Assembly: GCF_003096075.1 (NCBI RefSeq)
Contig: NZ_CP015449.1
Coordinates: 1,977,001-2,041,000 of the forward strand
Length of the DNA stretch: 64,000 nt
Direction of reading: 5' to 3'
Origin: Dietzia lutea
GTDB taxonomy: Bacteria > Actinomycetota > Actinomycetes > Mycobacteriales > Mycobacteriaceae
The position numbers and the translations under genes were made by a program. Positions 43,758-53,496 of this stretch are shown here, piece by piece; the stretch's first letter is position 1, and every line of letters starts with the position of its first letter. The notes under the pieces were generated by a model that saw only the letters and a list, made by a program, of their open reading frames with translations, was not told where the DNA came from and ran no database searches.

Positions 43758-45242
43758 TCAGTCGGCGACCGGCGCCGAGCGGAGACGGGACAGGGTCGCC
43801 TCGCGGCCGAGCAGCTCGATGGACTCGAACAGCGGGGGCGAGATATGCGAGCCCGTCGCCGCCACCCGCACCGGGCCGTAGGCCTTGCGCGGCTTGATGC
43901 CCAGACCGTCGACCAGCGCCCCGGACAGTGCTGCCTCGATGGCGGGCGTCGTCCACTCCTCGAGAGAGTCGAGGACGGCGATCGCCGCGTCGACGACCTC
44001 ACGCGACTCAGGCTTGAGGATCTTGGCCGCGGACTGCGGGTCCACCGTGAACTCCGACTCGTCCACCAGCAGGAAGCGGATGAGATTCCAGGCGTCCGAC
44101 AGGACCACGATGCGGGTCTGCAGCAACTCGGCCACGACCGCCCACCGCTGCTCGTCGAAGTCCGCCGGCAGCGTGAGTCCGTCCTGGGCCGGGTGGGCGA
44201 CGAGGTACTCGCGCAGACGACGCGCGAACTCGTCGGCCGACAGCTGACGGATGTGTTCGGCGTTGATCGCGTCGGCCTTCTTCTGGTCGAAGCGGGCCGG
44301 GTTCGCGTTGACCTGGCGGACGTCGAAGGCGTCGACCATCTCCTGCAGCGAGAACACGTCACGGTCGTCCGACAGGCCCCACCCGAGCAGCGCCAGGTAG
44401 TTGAGCAGGCCCTCGGGCAGCATGCCGCGGTCGCGGTGCAGGAAGAGGTCCGACTCGGGATCGCGCTTCGAGAGCTTCTTGTTGCCCTCGCCCATGACGA
44501 ACGGCAGGTGACCGAACTCGGGCACATCGTCGGCCACGCCGATGCGCTCGAGGGCGCGGTACAGGGCGATCTGCCGCGGGGTGGAGCTGAGCAGGTCCTC
44601 GCCGCGCAGGACGTGAGTGATCTTCATCAGGGCGTCGTCGACGGGGTTGACCAGCGTGTAGAGCGGGATCCCGTTGGCGCGGGTGAGCGCGAAGTCGGGG
44701 ACCGTGCCGGCCTTGAACGTCGTCTCACCGCGGACGAGGTCGTCCCAGGACAGGTCCTCGTCCGGCATCCGCAAGCGGATCACAGCTCCGCGGCCCTCGT
44801 CGCGGAAGGCCTGCTTCTGCTCCTCGGTGAGGTCGCGGTCGTATCCGTCGTAGCCGAGCTTGGGGTCGCGTCCGGCCGCCCGGTGCCGGGCCTCGACCTC
44901 CTCGGGGGTGGAGAAGGACTCGTAGGCCTCCCCCGCCTCGACGAGCCGGCGCACCACGTCGAGGTGCAGATCTCGCCGCTCCGACTGGCGGTACGGCGCG
45001 TACGGACCGCCGACCTCGGGTCCCTCGTCCCAGTCCAGGCCGAGCCACCGCAGCGCGTCGAGGATCGCCTGGTAGGACTCCTCGGAGTCGCGCGCGGCGT
45101 CGGTGTCCTCGATCCGGAACACGAACGTCCCACCCGTGTGCCGGGCGTGCGCCCAGTTGAACAGTGCCGTGCGCACGAGCCCCACGTGAGGTGTGCCGGT
45201 GGGCGACGGACAGAAGCGGACGCGGACATCGGAGGCTGTCAT
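43758..45242 (-). CDS. gltX: glutamyl-tRNA synthetase
   Basis: A class I aminoacyl-tRNA synthetase of 494 aa. The HIGH-type motif is in [22 protein letters not shown] and the KMSKS-type motif is [29 protein letters not shown] and [18 protein letters not shown] are also typical. The start is ATG at 45242 ([10 protein letters not shown]); TAGGAT lies seven bases upstream, suggesting a leaderless message. ATG at 45251, overlapping that box, is less likely. It is followed by its terminator, then tRNA-Gln and tRNA-Glu. Confidence 0.96.
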   Translation of the reverse strand: MTASDVRVRFCPSPTGTPHVGLVRTALFNWAHARHTGGTFVFRIEDTDAARDSEESYQAILDALRWLGLDWDEGPEVGGPYAPYRQSERRDLHLDVVRRLVEAGEAYESFSTPEEVEARHRAAGRDPKLGYDGYDRDLTEEQKQAFRDEGRGAVIRLRMPDEDLSWDDLVRGETTFKAGTVPDFALTRANGIPLYTLVNPVDDALMKITHVLRGEDLLSSTPRQIALYRALERIGVADDVPEFGHLPFVMGEGNKKLSKRDPESDLFLHRDRGMLPEGLLNYLALLGWGLSDDRDVFSLQEMVDAFDVRQVNANPARFDQKKADAINAEHIRQLSADEFARRLREYLVAHPAQDGLTLPADFDEQRWAVVAELLQTRIVVLSDAWNLIRFLLVDESEFTVDPQSAAKILKPESREVVDAAIAVLDSLEEWTTPAIEAALSGALVDGLGIKPRKAYGPVRVAATGSHISPPLFESIELLGREATLSRLRSAPVAD

Positions 45243-45249
45243 GGGGCCC

Positions 45250-45255
45250 ATCCTA
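45250..45255 (-). promoter_or_regulatory. -10 box of the leaderless gltX gene
   Basis: TAGGAT on the minus strand, then seven bases (GGGCCCC) and ATG at 45242. Confidence 0.45.
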
Positions 45256-45370
45256 GTGACGGTCCCGGCTCGCACCCCCGTCGAGGACCGGCCTAGGATC
45301 AGCGGGTACCCGTGGCCGGCGCCTCCAGGACGGCGCCCCACGGACCGGACCGAGTCGAGGGAGGCGAGCC

Positions 45371-46501
45371 GTGGCGTCAGGGCTCCACCCCGACGTCGGG
45401 CGTCCCGTCACCGCCCCGGACTTCCTGCTCTCGCGGGCGACCGGCTCGCTGCGCACGCAGGGCGCGCTCGCCTCGTTCACCGATCCCGCCGACGCCGCAC
45501 TGGCCCTGCGTTCGGGCTCCTGCGGCCTCGTGGTGGGTGCGATCGGTTTCGAGCCGGACGCACCGGCCGCGCTCGTGGAGCCCGACGTCGTGGTGCGCAC
45601 CGACGGCCCGCTCGAGCCGCCTGCGTATTTCCGCGCGATGCGGACTCGCGCCCACATCGCCGAAGAGATGCCCACGGCGGCGGAGCACCGGGCGCGTGTC
45701 GCGACCGCGATCGCGGGCGTGCGCGCGGGCGAACTCGACAAGGTGGTCCTCGCCCGGGCGGTGCGCCTGGCGGCGGAGGAGCCGATCGATCCCCACGCGG
45801 TGTGCGCCGCCCTCATCGACTCGAGCCCCTCGGCCGACGGGTACCTCGTCGACCTCTCCCCCGCCGGCGGTCGCTACTCGGGCCGCGTCCTGGTGGGGTC
45901 CAGTCCCGAGTTGCTCGTCCGTCGCCGGGGTGACCTGGTGGAGTGCCACCCGTTGGCCGGGTCCGCGCCCCGTTCCGCCGATCCCGCCGCCGACCAGGCC
46001 GCGGGCCGCGCGCTGCGGGCCTCCGGAAAGGACGCCTCCGAGCACGCCTTCGTCGTGGACTCGCTGGCCCGGTCGCTCGGGCCGTTGTGCACCGACCTCG
46101 AGATCCCCGAGCACCCGTCGTTGACCTCGACCCGGGAGATGTGGCACCTCGGGACCCGGATCCGAGGGCGCATCGCCGACCCCAGGACCACCGCTTTGGA
46201 TCTGACCCTGGCCGTCCACCCCACGCCTGCGGTGTGCGGGACGCCGACGGACGCGGCCCGCCGCCTCATCGCGGGGATCGAGGGCGACCGGGGCTTCTAC
46301 GCGGGCGCGGTCGGCTGGTCCGACGCCGGCGGAGACGGCGAGTGGATGGTCACCATCCGGTGCGTCGAGATCGACGCGGACCGCGCCGGGGCTGTCGCCT
46401 GGGCCGGGGGCGGGCTCGTGGCCGACTCGCAGCCCGACGACGAGGTCGCGGAGACCGGCGCCAAGCTGCGGACCGTCCTGCGGGCGGTCGGCGCCGCATA
46501 G
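45371..46501 (+). CDS. isochorismate synthase (MenF/EntC/DhbC family)
   Basis: A 376-aa chorismate-utilising enzyme that makes isochorismate for menaquinone or siderophores. Motifs are [13 protein letters not shown] (general base Lys region), [61 protein letters not shown] and [11 protein letters not shown]. The start is GTG at 45371 behind GGGAGGCG. It is divergent from gltX and convergent with the FAH-family gene. No other menaquinone or siderophore gene is near, so which pathway it feeds is undecided. Confidence 0.9.
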   Translation: MASGLHPDVGRPVTAPDFLLSRATGSLRTQGALASFTDPADAALALRSGSCGLVVGAIGFEPDAPAALVEPDVVVRTDGPLEPPAYFRAMRTRAHIAEEMPTAAEHRARVATAIAGVRAGELDKVVLARAVRLAAEEPIDPHAVCAALIDSSPSADGYLVDLSPAGGRYSGRVLVGSSPELLVRRRGDLVECHPLAGSAPRSADPAADQAAGRALRASGKDASEHAFVVDSLARSLGPLCTDLEIPEHPSLTSTREMWHLGTRIRGRIADPRTTALDLTLAVHPTPAVCGTPTDAARRLIAGIEGDRGFYAGAVGWSDAGGDGEWMVTIRCVEIDADRAGAVAWAGGGLVADSQPDDEVAETGAKLRTVLRAVGAA

Positions 46502-46526
46502 GCCGCCGGGGGCCGAGCCCGGCGGC
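46502..46526. terminator. bidirectional hairpin between convergent genes
   Basis: GCCGCCGGG (46502-46510) and CCCGGCGGC (46518-46526) form a perfect 9-bp stem directly after the isochorismate synthase stop and 12 bp from the FAH stop. Confidence 0.55.
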
Positions 46527-46537
46527 ACGCGGGGTGG

Positions 46538-47332
46538 CTACCTGTCGACGACCGGGTTGGTCAGAGCACCGATGCCCTCGATCTCCACGGTGACGCGGTC
46601 CCCGGGCAGCATCGACCCGACGCCGGCCGGGGTGCCGGTGAGGATGACGTCCCCGGGCAGCAGGGTCATGACCCGGCTGACGTACTCGATGATCTCGCCG
46701 ACGGTGTGCATGAACTGCGAGGTGTTGCCGTCCTGGCGCAGCTCGCGGGTCCCGTCCTCGTGCGTGACGGTGGTGCGGACGTCGAGACCGTTCGGGTCGA
46801 GGTCGGTGACGATCCACGGACCGAGCGGGCAGAAGGTGTCGTAGCCCTTGCCCCGCGTCCACTGTCCGTCCGAGAGCTGCTGGTCGCGCGCGGTGACGTC
46901 GTTCGCGCAGGTGTAGCCCAGGATGACCTCGTGCGCACGGGCGGCGGCGACGTCGCGGCACGGCTGCCCGATCACGACGGCGAGCTCGCCCTCGTGGTCG
47001 ACCCGCTCGGAGCTCGGCGGGTACGCGATGGCGGCCTCGGGGCCTACGACCGAGGTGTTGGGCTTGAGGAAGATCAACGGCTCGGCGGGGGCCTGCGAAC
47101 CCATCTCCTCGGCGTGGTCGGCGTAGTTCTTGCCGACACACACGATCTTCGACGCCAGGATGGGCGCGAGGAGTCGGACGTCGGCCAGCGGCCACTCCCG
47201 TCCGGTGAACTCGGGGGTGCCGAACGGGTGCTCGGAGATCTCGGCACAGGTCAGGGAGGTGGGGTCGGCGACGTCCCCACGGACCTCGACGAAGGCGAAC
47301 CCCTGCGGATGGGCGATACGGGCGAGACGCAT
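46538..47332 (-). CDS. fumarylacetoacetate hydrolase-family protein
   Basis: A 264-aa FAH-family enzyme. It has VCVGKNYADHAEEMG, EPLIFLKPNTSVVGP, the metal ligands in VDHEGELAVVIG, ILGYTCANDVTARDQQ, RGKGYDTFCPLGPWIV and the C-terminal LLPGDVILTGTPAGVG. Family members cut or decarboxylate beta-keto acids such as acylpyruvates or oxaloacetate; the exact substrate is open. The start ATG is nine bases after the exonuclease stop; TAGGAT overlapping that stop could be a -10 for a leaderless transcript. Same neighbourhood as Rv2993c (recalled). Confidence 0.92.
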   Translation of the reverse strand: MRLARIAHPQGFAFVEVRGDVADPTSLTCAEISEHPFGTPEFTGREWPLADVRLLAPILASKIVCVGKNYADHAEEMGSQAPAEPLIFLKPNTSVVGPEAAIAYPPSSERVDHEGELAVVIGQPCRDVAAARAHEVILGYTCANDVTARDQQLSDGQWTRGKGYDTFCPLGPWIVTDLDPNGLDVRTTVTHEDGTRELRQDGNTSQFMHTVGEIIEYVSRVMTLLPGDVILTGTPAGVGSMLPGDRVTVEIEGIGALTNPVVDR

Positions 47333-47341
47333 ACCGCGATC

Positions 47342-48064
47342 CTAGGGCGTACGGAGGTCACGCAGAACCCGCGCCCCACGGTCGCGGAGCTCGGCCACCT
47401 GGGCGAGGTACAACTCGGCGCAGGCGAGCGCGTCGACGGCCGCGTCGTGCGCGCGGTACCGGGGCAGCCCGTAGCGTCCCCGGGCGCCCCACAGGCGCAG
47501 CTCGTCGGGCGAGGGATCCGCCGTGAACCCCATGTCGATCCCTCCGCCGAGTATCCGTCGCTGCAGCTCGAGGGTGTCGACGGCCTCCAGCGGCGGGCGC
47601 ACGCCGTACACGCGCTGACACAGCGCGCCGAGGAAGTCCACCTCGATCGTGCTGTAGTGCGCCAGCAGGGTACGCCCGGTCAGGGCGGTGAGCACCCGGT
47701 CGAGCACCTCCGCGACCCCCGCCCCGTGCGCCACGTCGTCGTCGGTGAGGCCGTGCACGGTGGCGCTCTGGCCCACACCGCCGTCGTCACCCGACCGGTC
47801 GTCCGGCCGCAGGAGCATCGACCCGGCCCCGCCCAGCACGATCCGGTCCCCGTCGACCGGGACGAATCCCACCGACACGACCCGGTCCCGTCGCGGGTCG
47901 AGGCCCGTCGTCTCCACGTCCACGGCCAGCAGCCGCGCCTCGTCGAGCGGGGTGCCGGGGCCCGGCGGCGGTGTCCGCAGGAAGGTGCCGAGCGGGCCGT
48001 CGGGCACCCGGCGCGCCGCGCGTCGCCGGCGGGCGGCCGTCGTCAGTCTGCCCCGACCCGTCAC
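47342..48064 (-). CDS. DnaQ-like 3'-5' exonuclease
   Basis: A 240-aa DEDD exonuclease. ExoI is LLAVDVETTGLDPRRDRVVSVGF (residues about 46-68), ExoII is TLLAHYSTIEVDFLGAL and ExoIII is YRAHDAAVDALACAELYL. The N-terminal about 40 residues are Arg- and Pro-rich. It has no polymerase or BRCT domain. GTG at 48064 overlaps the stop of the upstream cNMP/CBS gene (GTGA), so the two are made together. This pairing of an exonuclease with a CBS/nucleotidyltransferase protein recurs in other bacteria. Confidence 0.9.
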   Translation of the reverse strand: MTGRGRLTTAARRRRAARRVPDGPLGTFLRTPPPGPGTPLDEARLLAVDVETTGLDPRRDRVVSVGFVPVDGDRIVLGGAGSMLLRPDDRSGDDGGVGQSATVHGLTDDDVAHGAGVAEVLDRVLTALTGRTLLAHYSTIEVDFLGALCQRVYGVRPPLEAVDTLELQRRILGGGIDMGFTADPSPDELRLWGARGRYGLPRYRAHDAAVDALACAELYLAQVAELRDRGARVLRDLRTP

Positions 48065-49917
48065 ATCTGCCCGACCCGGTACTGGATGGCCAACGCGGAC
48101 TGTGCGGCCGCGATGATGCGGAACGCCGCCCGCAGGCGGTGGCGGTCCATCGTGCCGAGGGTCGACGGGTCGACGTGGTTGTCCAACTCGAGCCCCTCGG
48201 CAATCTGGCGCGCGTGGTGCCGGTAGGCCAGACCCCTGAGGAATCGGATAGCGCCGGAGAGGTTCTCGGCGTCCGTCCGGGCGATCACCCCGGCGGCCGC
48301 CGCGGCCTCGAGCCGGCCCAGTGTGGAGACCTCCGGTAGCCCGGCCGACAGCGCGTGCAGCCGGGCGATCTGGACGACGGGCGCGATGCCGCCCGCCTTG
48401 ATGTCCAGCGTGTTGCGGTACTCCCCCCGGCGCGCGACCACGAGGCCCCGGAAGAACCCGAGGGGCGGTTGCCAGTCGCAGGCGATCCGGGCGAGGTGGG
48501 CGAGGAACCGCCGGCTCCCCCGGGACCTGGAGAGCATCTCGCGGCGGACCCGGTCCACCAGGCGCTCGGACCCGTGGACGGCGCGGATGTCGAAGAACAC
48601 CTGGCTGTGCAGGACGGCGTCGGGGTCGGGCGCGCCCACCCAGTCCCGCACCCGCCGTTCCCAGTCGGACGCGGTGCGCCGCCACTGCGGGTTGCTCGCC
48701 ATCACGCCGCCCGGGCAGCGCGGGAAGCCCGCCCGGTCCAGGCCGTCGCAGACCCGGTCGGCGAGTGCGGCGAAGTAGTCGTGGGCGCCCGGGACCGTGT
48801 CGGCGGCGTCGTCGAGGATCAGGGCGTTGTCCTGGTCGCTGGAGGCACCGAGTTCCCCGCGGGCCTGCGAGCCGAGACCGACCCAGCAGTAGGCGGCGGG
48901 CGCCGGACCGAGGTCGGCCTCGGCCAGGGCGATCAGTCTCCGGGTGGCGGCGTCGGCGGTGGCGGTGATGACGCGCCCGATGTCCTGGGGTGCGGTCCCG
49001 CGCCGCACGAATTCACCGATCAGCGGCAAAAGCCGTTCCGCCAGCCGGGCGACCGTGTCGGCGTCCGGGGCGCGGGAGATCCGCGCGGCGAGGTAGACGG
49101 GGTCGGCCTGGGCGAGCCGGAGCAGGTCGCCCGTGGTGACCATCCCCATCGGCGCCCCGTCCTGGCACACCGGTAGATGGTGGACCCCGCGGTCAATCTG
49201 GAGCAGCGTGGCGTCGAACGCCCGCGTGCGGGCGTCCACCGTCACCGGGTCGCGGGTCATGATGGTCGAGACCGGGGCCTCGGGGTCCCCGCCGACGGCG
49301 ACGACCTTCGCGCGGAGATCGCGGTCGGTGAAGATCCCCACCACGCGCCCGACCTCGACCACCACGAGCGCCGACACCCGCTCCCTCGTCATGACCTGTG
49401 CGGCCTCCCGGATGGGGGTGTCGGGTCCCACGGTGACCGCGTCCCGCGTGAGCAGTTCTCCCACCGGCGTGCCGAGGGCGTCTCCGCCGGACGCGGCGAC
49501 GCGGGCGGAAGCCAGATCCTGGCGGATGCGGTCGCTGCGTGCACCGAAGAAGGCGCGCAGGGCAGGATGCCCGTCGGCCAGCTCGTCGAACACCTCGCGG
49601 GGCATCTCGAGGAGCAGGGTGTCCGCCGAGGCGACCATGAGGTAGCGCGACAGGCGGGACTCGGTGAGCGTCGAGTAGCCGAAGCAGTCGCCCTCGTCGC
49701 GCGCGTCCAGCAGGGTGCCGTCGGGGTCGCACACCTCGACGGCTCCCGTACGGATGATGTGCAGGCAGTCGTTCGGCGTCCCCGGCTCGATGATCACGGA
49801 GCCGCGGCGGTGGTACCGCTGGGACAGCAGGGCGGGCAACCGGTCGAGTTGCTCCGACGGCAACCCGTCGAACGGCGCGCAGCGGGCGAGGAAGTCGCGC
49901 ACCTCGGCCAGTTCCAC
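48061..49917 (-). CDS. cNMP-binding/CBS/DUF294 putative nucleotidyltransferase
   Basis: A 618-aa signalling protein. It contains a cyclic-nucleotide-binding-like domain (residues 10-125), two CBS domains (about 153-270), and a DUF294 nucleotidyltransferase domain with the GS motif GLGSQARGE (347-355) and DQD metal ligands (361-363), related to the GlnD transferase domain. A helical DUF294 C-terminal domain follows. The start is taken as GTG 49917 because GGAGG lies seven bases upstream; GTG 49923 would add two residues. It sits after a very strong hairpin downstream of leuB and is coupled to the exonuclease. The protein or nucleotide it modifies is unknown. Confidence 0.9.
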   Translation of the reverse strand: MELAEVRDFLARCAPFDGLPSEQLDRLPALLSQRYHRRGSVIIEPGTPNDCLHIIRTGAVEVCDPDGTLLDARDEGDCFGYSTLTESRLSRYLMVASADTLLLEMPREVFDELADGHPALRAFFGARSDRIRQDLASARVAASGGDALGTPVGELLTRDAVTVGPDTPIREAAQVMTRERVSALVVVEVGRVVGIFTDRDLRAKVVAVGGDPEAPVSTIMTRDPVTVDARTRAFDATLLQIDRGVHHLPVCQDGAPMGMVTTGDLLRLAQADPVYLAARISRAPDADTVARLAERLLPLIGEFVRRGTAPQDIGRVITATADAATRRLIALAEADLGPAPAAYCWVGLGSQARGELGASSDQDNALILDDAADTVPGAHDYFAALADRVCDGLDRAGFPRCPGGVMASNPQWRRTASDWERRVRDWVGAPDPDAVLHSQVFFDIRAVHGSERLVDRVRREMLSRSRGSRRFLAHLARIACDWQPPLGFFRGLVVARRGEYRNTLDIKAGGIAPVVQIARLHALSAGLPEVSTLGRLEAAAAAGVIARTDAENLSGAIRFLRGLAYRHHARQIAEGLELDNHVDPSTLGTMDRHRLRAAFRIIAAAQSALAIQYRVGQM

Positions 49918-49942
49918 GTCCACGCCTCCACTGTGGACGCCA

Positions 49943-49989
49943 GCGGCCCGCGGTGTGATCGCTTCACGCGATTCACACCCGCGGGCCGC
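49943..49989 (-). terminator. 20-bp hairpin between leuB and the cNMP/CBS gene
   Basis: GCGGCCCGCGG plus TGTGA plus TCGC (49943-49962) pair with GCGA plus TTCACA plus CCGCGGGCCGC (49968-49989), with only one or two bulged bases. It lies 48 bp after leuB. There is no U-tract. Confidence 0.6.
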
Positions 49990-50036
49990 GGGGTGGAACG
50001 GGTCCCGGCGTGCCGTCGCCGGCGAGGCGGTCCGGG

Positions 50037-51056
50037 CTAGGCGCTGACCGCGGCGACGATCCGGTCGCCCACCTCGGAGGTGACGACGGGCGCGTCGCCG
50101 CGCGAGCCGAGGTCGGCCTCGACGGCGGCCTCGACGCGCGCGGCCACCTCCTCCTTGCCGAGGTGGCGCAGGAGCAGGGCCACGGACAGGATGGCCGCGG
50201 TCGGGTCGGCCTTGCCCTGGCCGGCGATGTCCGGGGCCGAGCCGTGGACGGGCTCGAACATCGACGGGTTGGTGCCGGAGGCGTCGATGTTGCCGGACGC
50301 CGCGGTGCCAATCCCGCCGGTGACTGCGGCGGCGAGGTCGGTGATGATGTCGCCGAAGAGGTTGTCGGTGACGATCACGTCGAAGCGCGCGGGGTCGGTC
50401 ACCATGTAGATGGTCGCGGCGTCGATGTGACAGTAGTCCACCTCGACAGCGGGGAACTCGGGCGCGACCTCGTCGACCGTCCGCTGCCACAGTCCGCCGG
50501 CGTTGACCAGCACGTTGGTCTTGTGGACCAGCGTGAGCTTGCCGCGGCGGGCCTGCGCGCGGGCGAACGCGTCGCGGACGACGCGCTCCACGCCGAAGCG
50601 GGTGTTGACCGACGTCTCGGTCCCGATCTCCTGTGGGGTGCCGACGCGGATCGCGCCGCCGTTACCGGTGTAGAGGCCCTCGGTGCCCTCGCGCACCACC
50701 ACGAAGTCGATCTCGCCGGGGTTCTTCAGCGGGGTGGCCGAACCGGGGAAGAGCCGCGAGGGCCGGAGGTTGACGTGGTGGTCGAGCGCGAACCGCAGCG
50801 GCAGCAGCATGCCGCGTTCGAGCACGCCGGCCGGCACGGAGCGCGGGTCGCCGATGGCGCCCAGCAGGATGGCGTCGTGCTCCTTGAGGCTGGCGATGTC
50901 GGCGTCGGTGAGGGTCTCGCCGTTGCGCAGGTAACGGCGGGCACCGAGGTCGTACTCGGTCGTGGAGACGTCGGGCACCAGCGCGTGGAGGACCTTGAGC
51001 GCCTCGGCGGTGACCTCGACGCCGATGCCGTCGCCGGGGATGACTGCGAGCTTCAT
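50037..51056 (-). CDS. leuB: 3-isopropylmalate dehydrogenase
   Basis: A 339-aa NAD-dependent decarboxylating dehydrogenase, third step of leucine synthesis. It starts [15 protein letters not shown], has [22 protein letters not shown] with the substrate Arg residues, [16 protein letters not shown], and the metal site [26 protein letters not shown]. It is 26 bp downstream of serA and co-transcribed with it. Confidence 0.97.
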   Translation of the reverse strand: MKLAVIPGDGIGVEVTAEALKVLHALVPDVSTTEYDLGARRYLRNGETLTDADIASLKEHDAILLGAIGDPRSVPAGVLERGMLLPLRFALDHHVNLRPSRLFPGSATPLKNPGEIDFVVVREGTEGLYTGNGGAIRVGTPQEIGTETSVNTRFGVERVVRDAFARAQARRGKLTLVHKTNVLVNAGGLWQRTVDEVAPEFPAVEVDYCHIDAATIYMVTDPARFDVIVTDNLFGDIITDLAAAVTGGIGTAASGNIDASGTNPSMFEPVHGSAPDIAGQGKADPTAAILSVALLLRHLGKEEVAARVEAAVEADLGSRGDAPVVTSEVGDRIVAAVSA

Positions 51057-51082
51057 GACGGTGTGGGTTCCTTTGCTGCTCG

Positions 51083-52675
51083 TCAGTCGAGGTTGATCTG
51101 GGTGGCGGTGGCGCCCAGGTCGGAGACGATCCGGTCGATCGTCGGCTCGGCGACCGCACGGTCCACGCGCAGGATGAGCGACGCGCCCTCACCCGTGGCG
51201 TCCTGGCTCAGGGCGGCGGCCTGGATGTCGATGCCCTCGCCGCCGAGGATCGAACCCACCTTGCCGAGCACACCCGGGCGGTCCGAGTAGTGGACGAAGA
51301 GGTTCTGACCCTGGGCGCGCAGATCGAAGCCGCGCTCGTTGATCCGGACGATCTTCTGCACCTGGTCCAGGCCCGAGAGGGTCCCGGTGACCTTCCCGGT
51401 GGAACCGTCGGCGGCGACGGCCGTGACGGTGACGGTGCTGCGGTAGGACTTGGACTCGCTGCGGGTCTCGACCGAGTGCGTGACGCCGCGCTGCTCGGCC
51501 ATCTGGCCGACGTTGACGAACGTGGCCGGCTCGTCGGTGATGGCGGAGAACAGGCCGCGCAGGGCGGCCAGGCCGAGGACGTCGACCTGCTCGGCGGCGA
51601 GCTCGCCGGCGACCTCGACGTTGACGGTGGTGGGCACGCCCGGGCACAGGTGGCCGGCGATGAGGCCGACCTTGCGGACGAGGTCGAGCCACGGGGCGAC
51701 CTCGTCGCCGACCGGGCCGCCGGAGACGTTGACGGCGTCGGGCACGAACTCACCGCGTAGGGCCAACAGGACGCTGCGCGCGACGTCGGTGCCGGCGCGG
51801 TCCTGGGCCTCGGCGGTGGAGGCGCCCAGGTGCGGGGTGACGACGGTGTTCTCGAGCTCGAACAGCGGCGAGTCGGTGCACGGCTCGGTGTCGAACACGT
51901 CGAGCGCGGCGGCGCGGACCTTGCCGGACTTCAGGGCGTCGACGAGGGCGTCCTCGACGATGAGGCCGCCGCGGGCGGCGTTGACGATCACGACGCCGTC
52001 CTTGGCGCGGGCGAGACGCTCGGCGTCGAACAGGCCGGCGGTCTCCTTGGTCTTGGGCAGGTGCATCGTGATGATGTCTGCGCGGGAGACCAGCTCGTCG
52101 ATGTCGACCAGCTCGATGCCCAGCTGCGCCGCGCGGGCGGCCGGCAGGTAGGGGTCGTAGGCGATGATGTGGGTCTCGAACGCCGCCAGGCGCTGGGCCA
52201 CGAGCTGCCCGATGCGGCCCAGGCCCACGACGCCGACGGTCTTGCCGAGCAGCTCGACGCCGTTGAAGGAGCTTCGCTTCCAGGTGTGCTCGCGCAGCGT
52301 CCGGTCGGCGGCGGGGATCTGACGGCAGGCGGCCATGAGCAGCGACACCGCGTGCTCGGCGGCCGAGTGGATGTTGGAGGTGGGCGCGTTGACCACCATG
52401 ACGCCGCGCTCGGTGGCGGCGGGGATCTCGACGTTGTCCAGGCCCACCCCGGCGCGGCCTACGATCTTGAGGTTCGGCGCCGCGGCGAGCACCTCGGCGT
52501 CGACGGTCGTCGCGGAGCGCACGAGCAGGGCGTCGGCGTCGGCGACGGCCTCGAGGAGCTTGGGACGATCCGGGCCGTCGACCCAGCGGACCTCCACGGC
52601 GTCGCCGAGCGCGTCGACGGTCGACTGGGCGAGCTTGTCGGCGATGAGGACGACGGGACGTCCGGATGCTGTCAC
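51083..52675 (-). CDS. serA: D-3-phosphoglycerate dehydrogenase
   Basis: First enzyme of serine synthesis. The 530-aa long (type I) form has the NAD domain ([30 protein letters not shown]), catalytic Arg/Glu/His ([24 protein letters not shown]), an allosteric substrate-binding domain and a C-terminal ACT domain ([20 protein letters not shown]). The start is GTG at 52675 behind GAGGAG. The serA-leuB order is conserved in mycobacteria (recalled). Confidence 0.97.
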   Translation of the reverse strand: MTASGRPVVLIADKLAQSTVDALGDAVEVRWVDGPDRPKLLEAVADADALLVRSATTVDAEVLAAAPNLKIVGRAGVGLDNVEIPAATERGVMVVNAPTSNIHSAAEHAVSLLMAACRQIPAADRTLREHTWKRSSFNGVELLGKTVGVVGLGRIGQLVAQRLAAFETHIIAYDPYLPAARAAQLGIELVDIDELVSRADIITMHLPKTKETAGLFDAERLARAKDGVVIVNAARGGLIVEDALVDALKSGKVRAAALDVFDTEPCTDSPLFELENTVVTPHLGASTAEAQDRAGTDVARSVLLALRGEFVPDAVNVSGGPVGDEVAPWLDLVRKVGLIAGHLCPGVPTTVNVEVAGELAAEQVDVLGLAALRGLFSAITDEPATFVNVGQMAEQRGVTHSVETRSESKSYRSTVTVTAVAADGSTGKVTGTLSGLDQVQKIVRINERGFDLRAQGQNLFVHYSDRPGVLGKVGSILGGEGIDIQAAALSQDATGEGASLILRVDRAVAEPTIDRIVSDLGATATQINLD

Positions 52676-52710
52676 AGTGGGATCTCCTCGGTGTCAAAAT
52701 GGGCACGGCC

Positions 52711-52716
52711 AGTCTA
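52711..52716 (-). promoter_or_regulatory. candidate -10 box of serA-leuB
   Basis: TAGACT on the minus strand, 36 bp before the serA start; no convincing -35. Confidence 0.4.
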
Positions 52717-52869
52717 GGGCACCTGTCACCGACGCCGACCAGTGGCCGGTGCGGCCCGGGACGCCTACCGTGGCGGGGAGTCCGGGCTGACGGTTACGGT
52801 CGATCCGCTGCCACCGTCGTGGCACCGGCGCACCGACGAGCACACCGCCGCGCGATGAACGGAGCCCCG

Positions 52870-53496
52870 ATGCCCCGCAGCCCCCGGTCGACACCGCCCC
52901 CGGTCCGTTTCCCTGACCCGTGGTTGCCGGTGGTGGCGCCGGCGCGCGGAGCGACGGCGGTGGCGACGTATCTGCGGGCGCACCTGTACGGCGCGGCCGT
53001 GGGTCGCAGCCTCCTCGACCGCTGTATCAGCGCCGTGGAGCCGGCCGACCGCGTGCGGTTGGTACCGCTGCGCGCGGAGTTCGACCGGGAGATCGACATC
53101 GCCGCCGCGCTGCTGCGGCGCCTGTCGCCGTGGGGCGCGCCGGGTCGCGGTCTGCTCCGGGCGTCGTCCGTGGTGACGCTTTCCGCGTTACCCGTGGGGC
53201 CGGTGTTGCGCGATCCGTTGGCGCGGCTCGCCGTGCTGGAGACGCTCCGCACCCTGGTGGTGGCCAAGCGCTCGATGTGGGAGCTGCTCGCGGCGTCGTG
53301 GGTCGCCGACGACCCGGCGCCCGGCGGTGACGGTGCCGGAGCCCGGCGCGACGGTGCGGGGACCGGAGGCGACGACGACGAGGTCGGCGTCCACGACACG
53401 GGCCGGCTCCTGCGGGGTCTCGCCGGACAGGCCCGGGCGCAGGAGGAGTTGCTGGAGCAGTTGCGCCGCACCTACGGTCTGGCGGTCTTCGGGTGA
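52870..53496 (+). CDS. protein of unknown function coupled to a CrtI-like oxidoreductase
   Basis: A 208-aa protein of no family I recognise. After a Pro-rich start (MPRSPRSTPPPVRFPDPW) it is mainly Ala/Leu/Arg helical, with FDREIDIAAALLRRLSPWG and RLAVLETLRTLVVAKRSMWELLAASWV. Then comes a Gly/Asp/Arg linker (about residues 155-180) and a final helix. There is no signal peptide or clear membrane segment. ATG at 52870 has GGAG six bases upstream; an ATG at 52855 has none. Its stop overlaps the next start by four bases (GTGA), so the two products are probably made in step and may act together. Confidence 0.7.
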   Translation: MPRSPRSTPPPVRFPDPWLPVVAPARGATAVATYLRAHLYGAAVGRSLLDRCISAVEPADRVRLVPLRAEFDREIDIAAALLRRLSPWGAPGRGLLRASSVVTLSALPVGPVLRDPLARLAVLETLRTLVVAKRSMWELLAASWVADDPAPGGDGAGARRDGAGTGGDDDEVGVHDTGRLLRGLAGQARAQEELLEQLRRTYGLAVFG

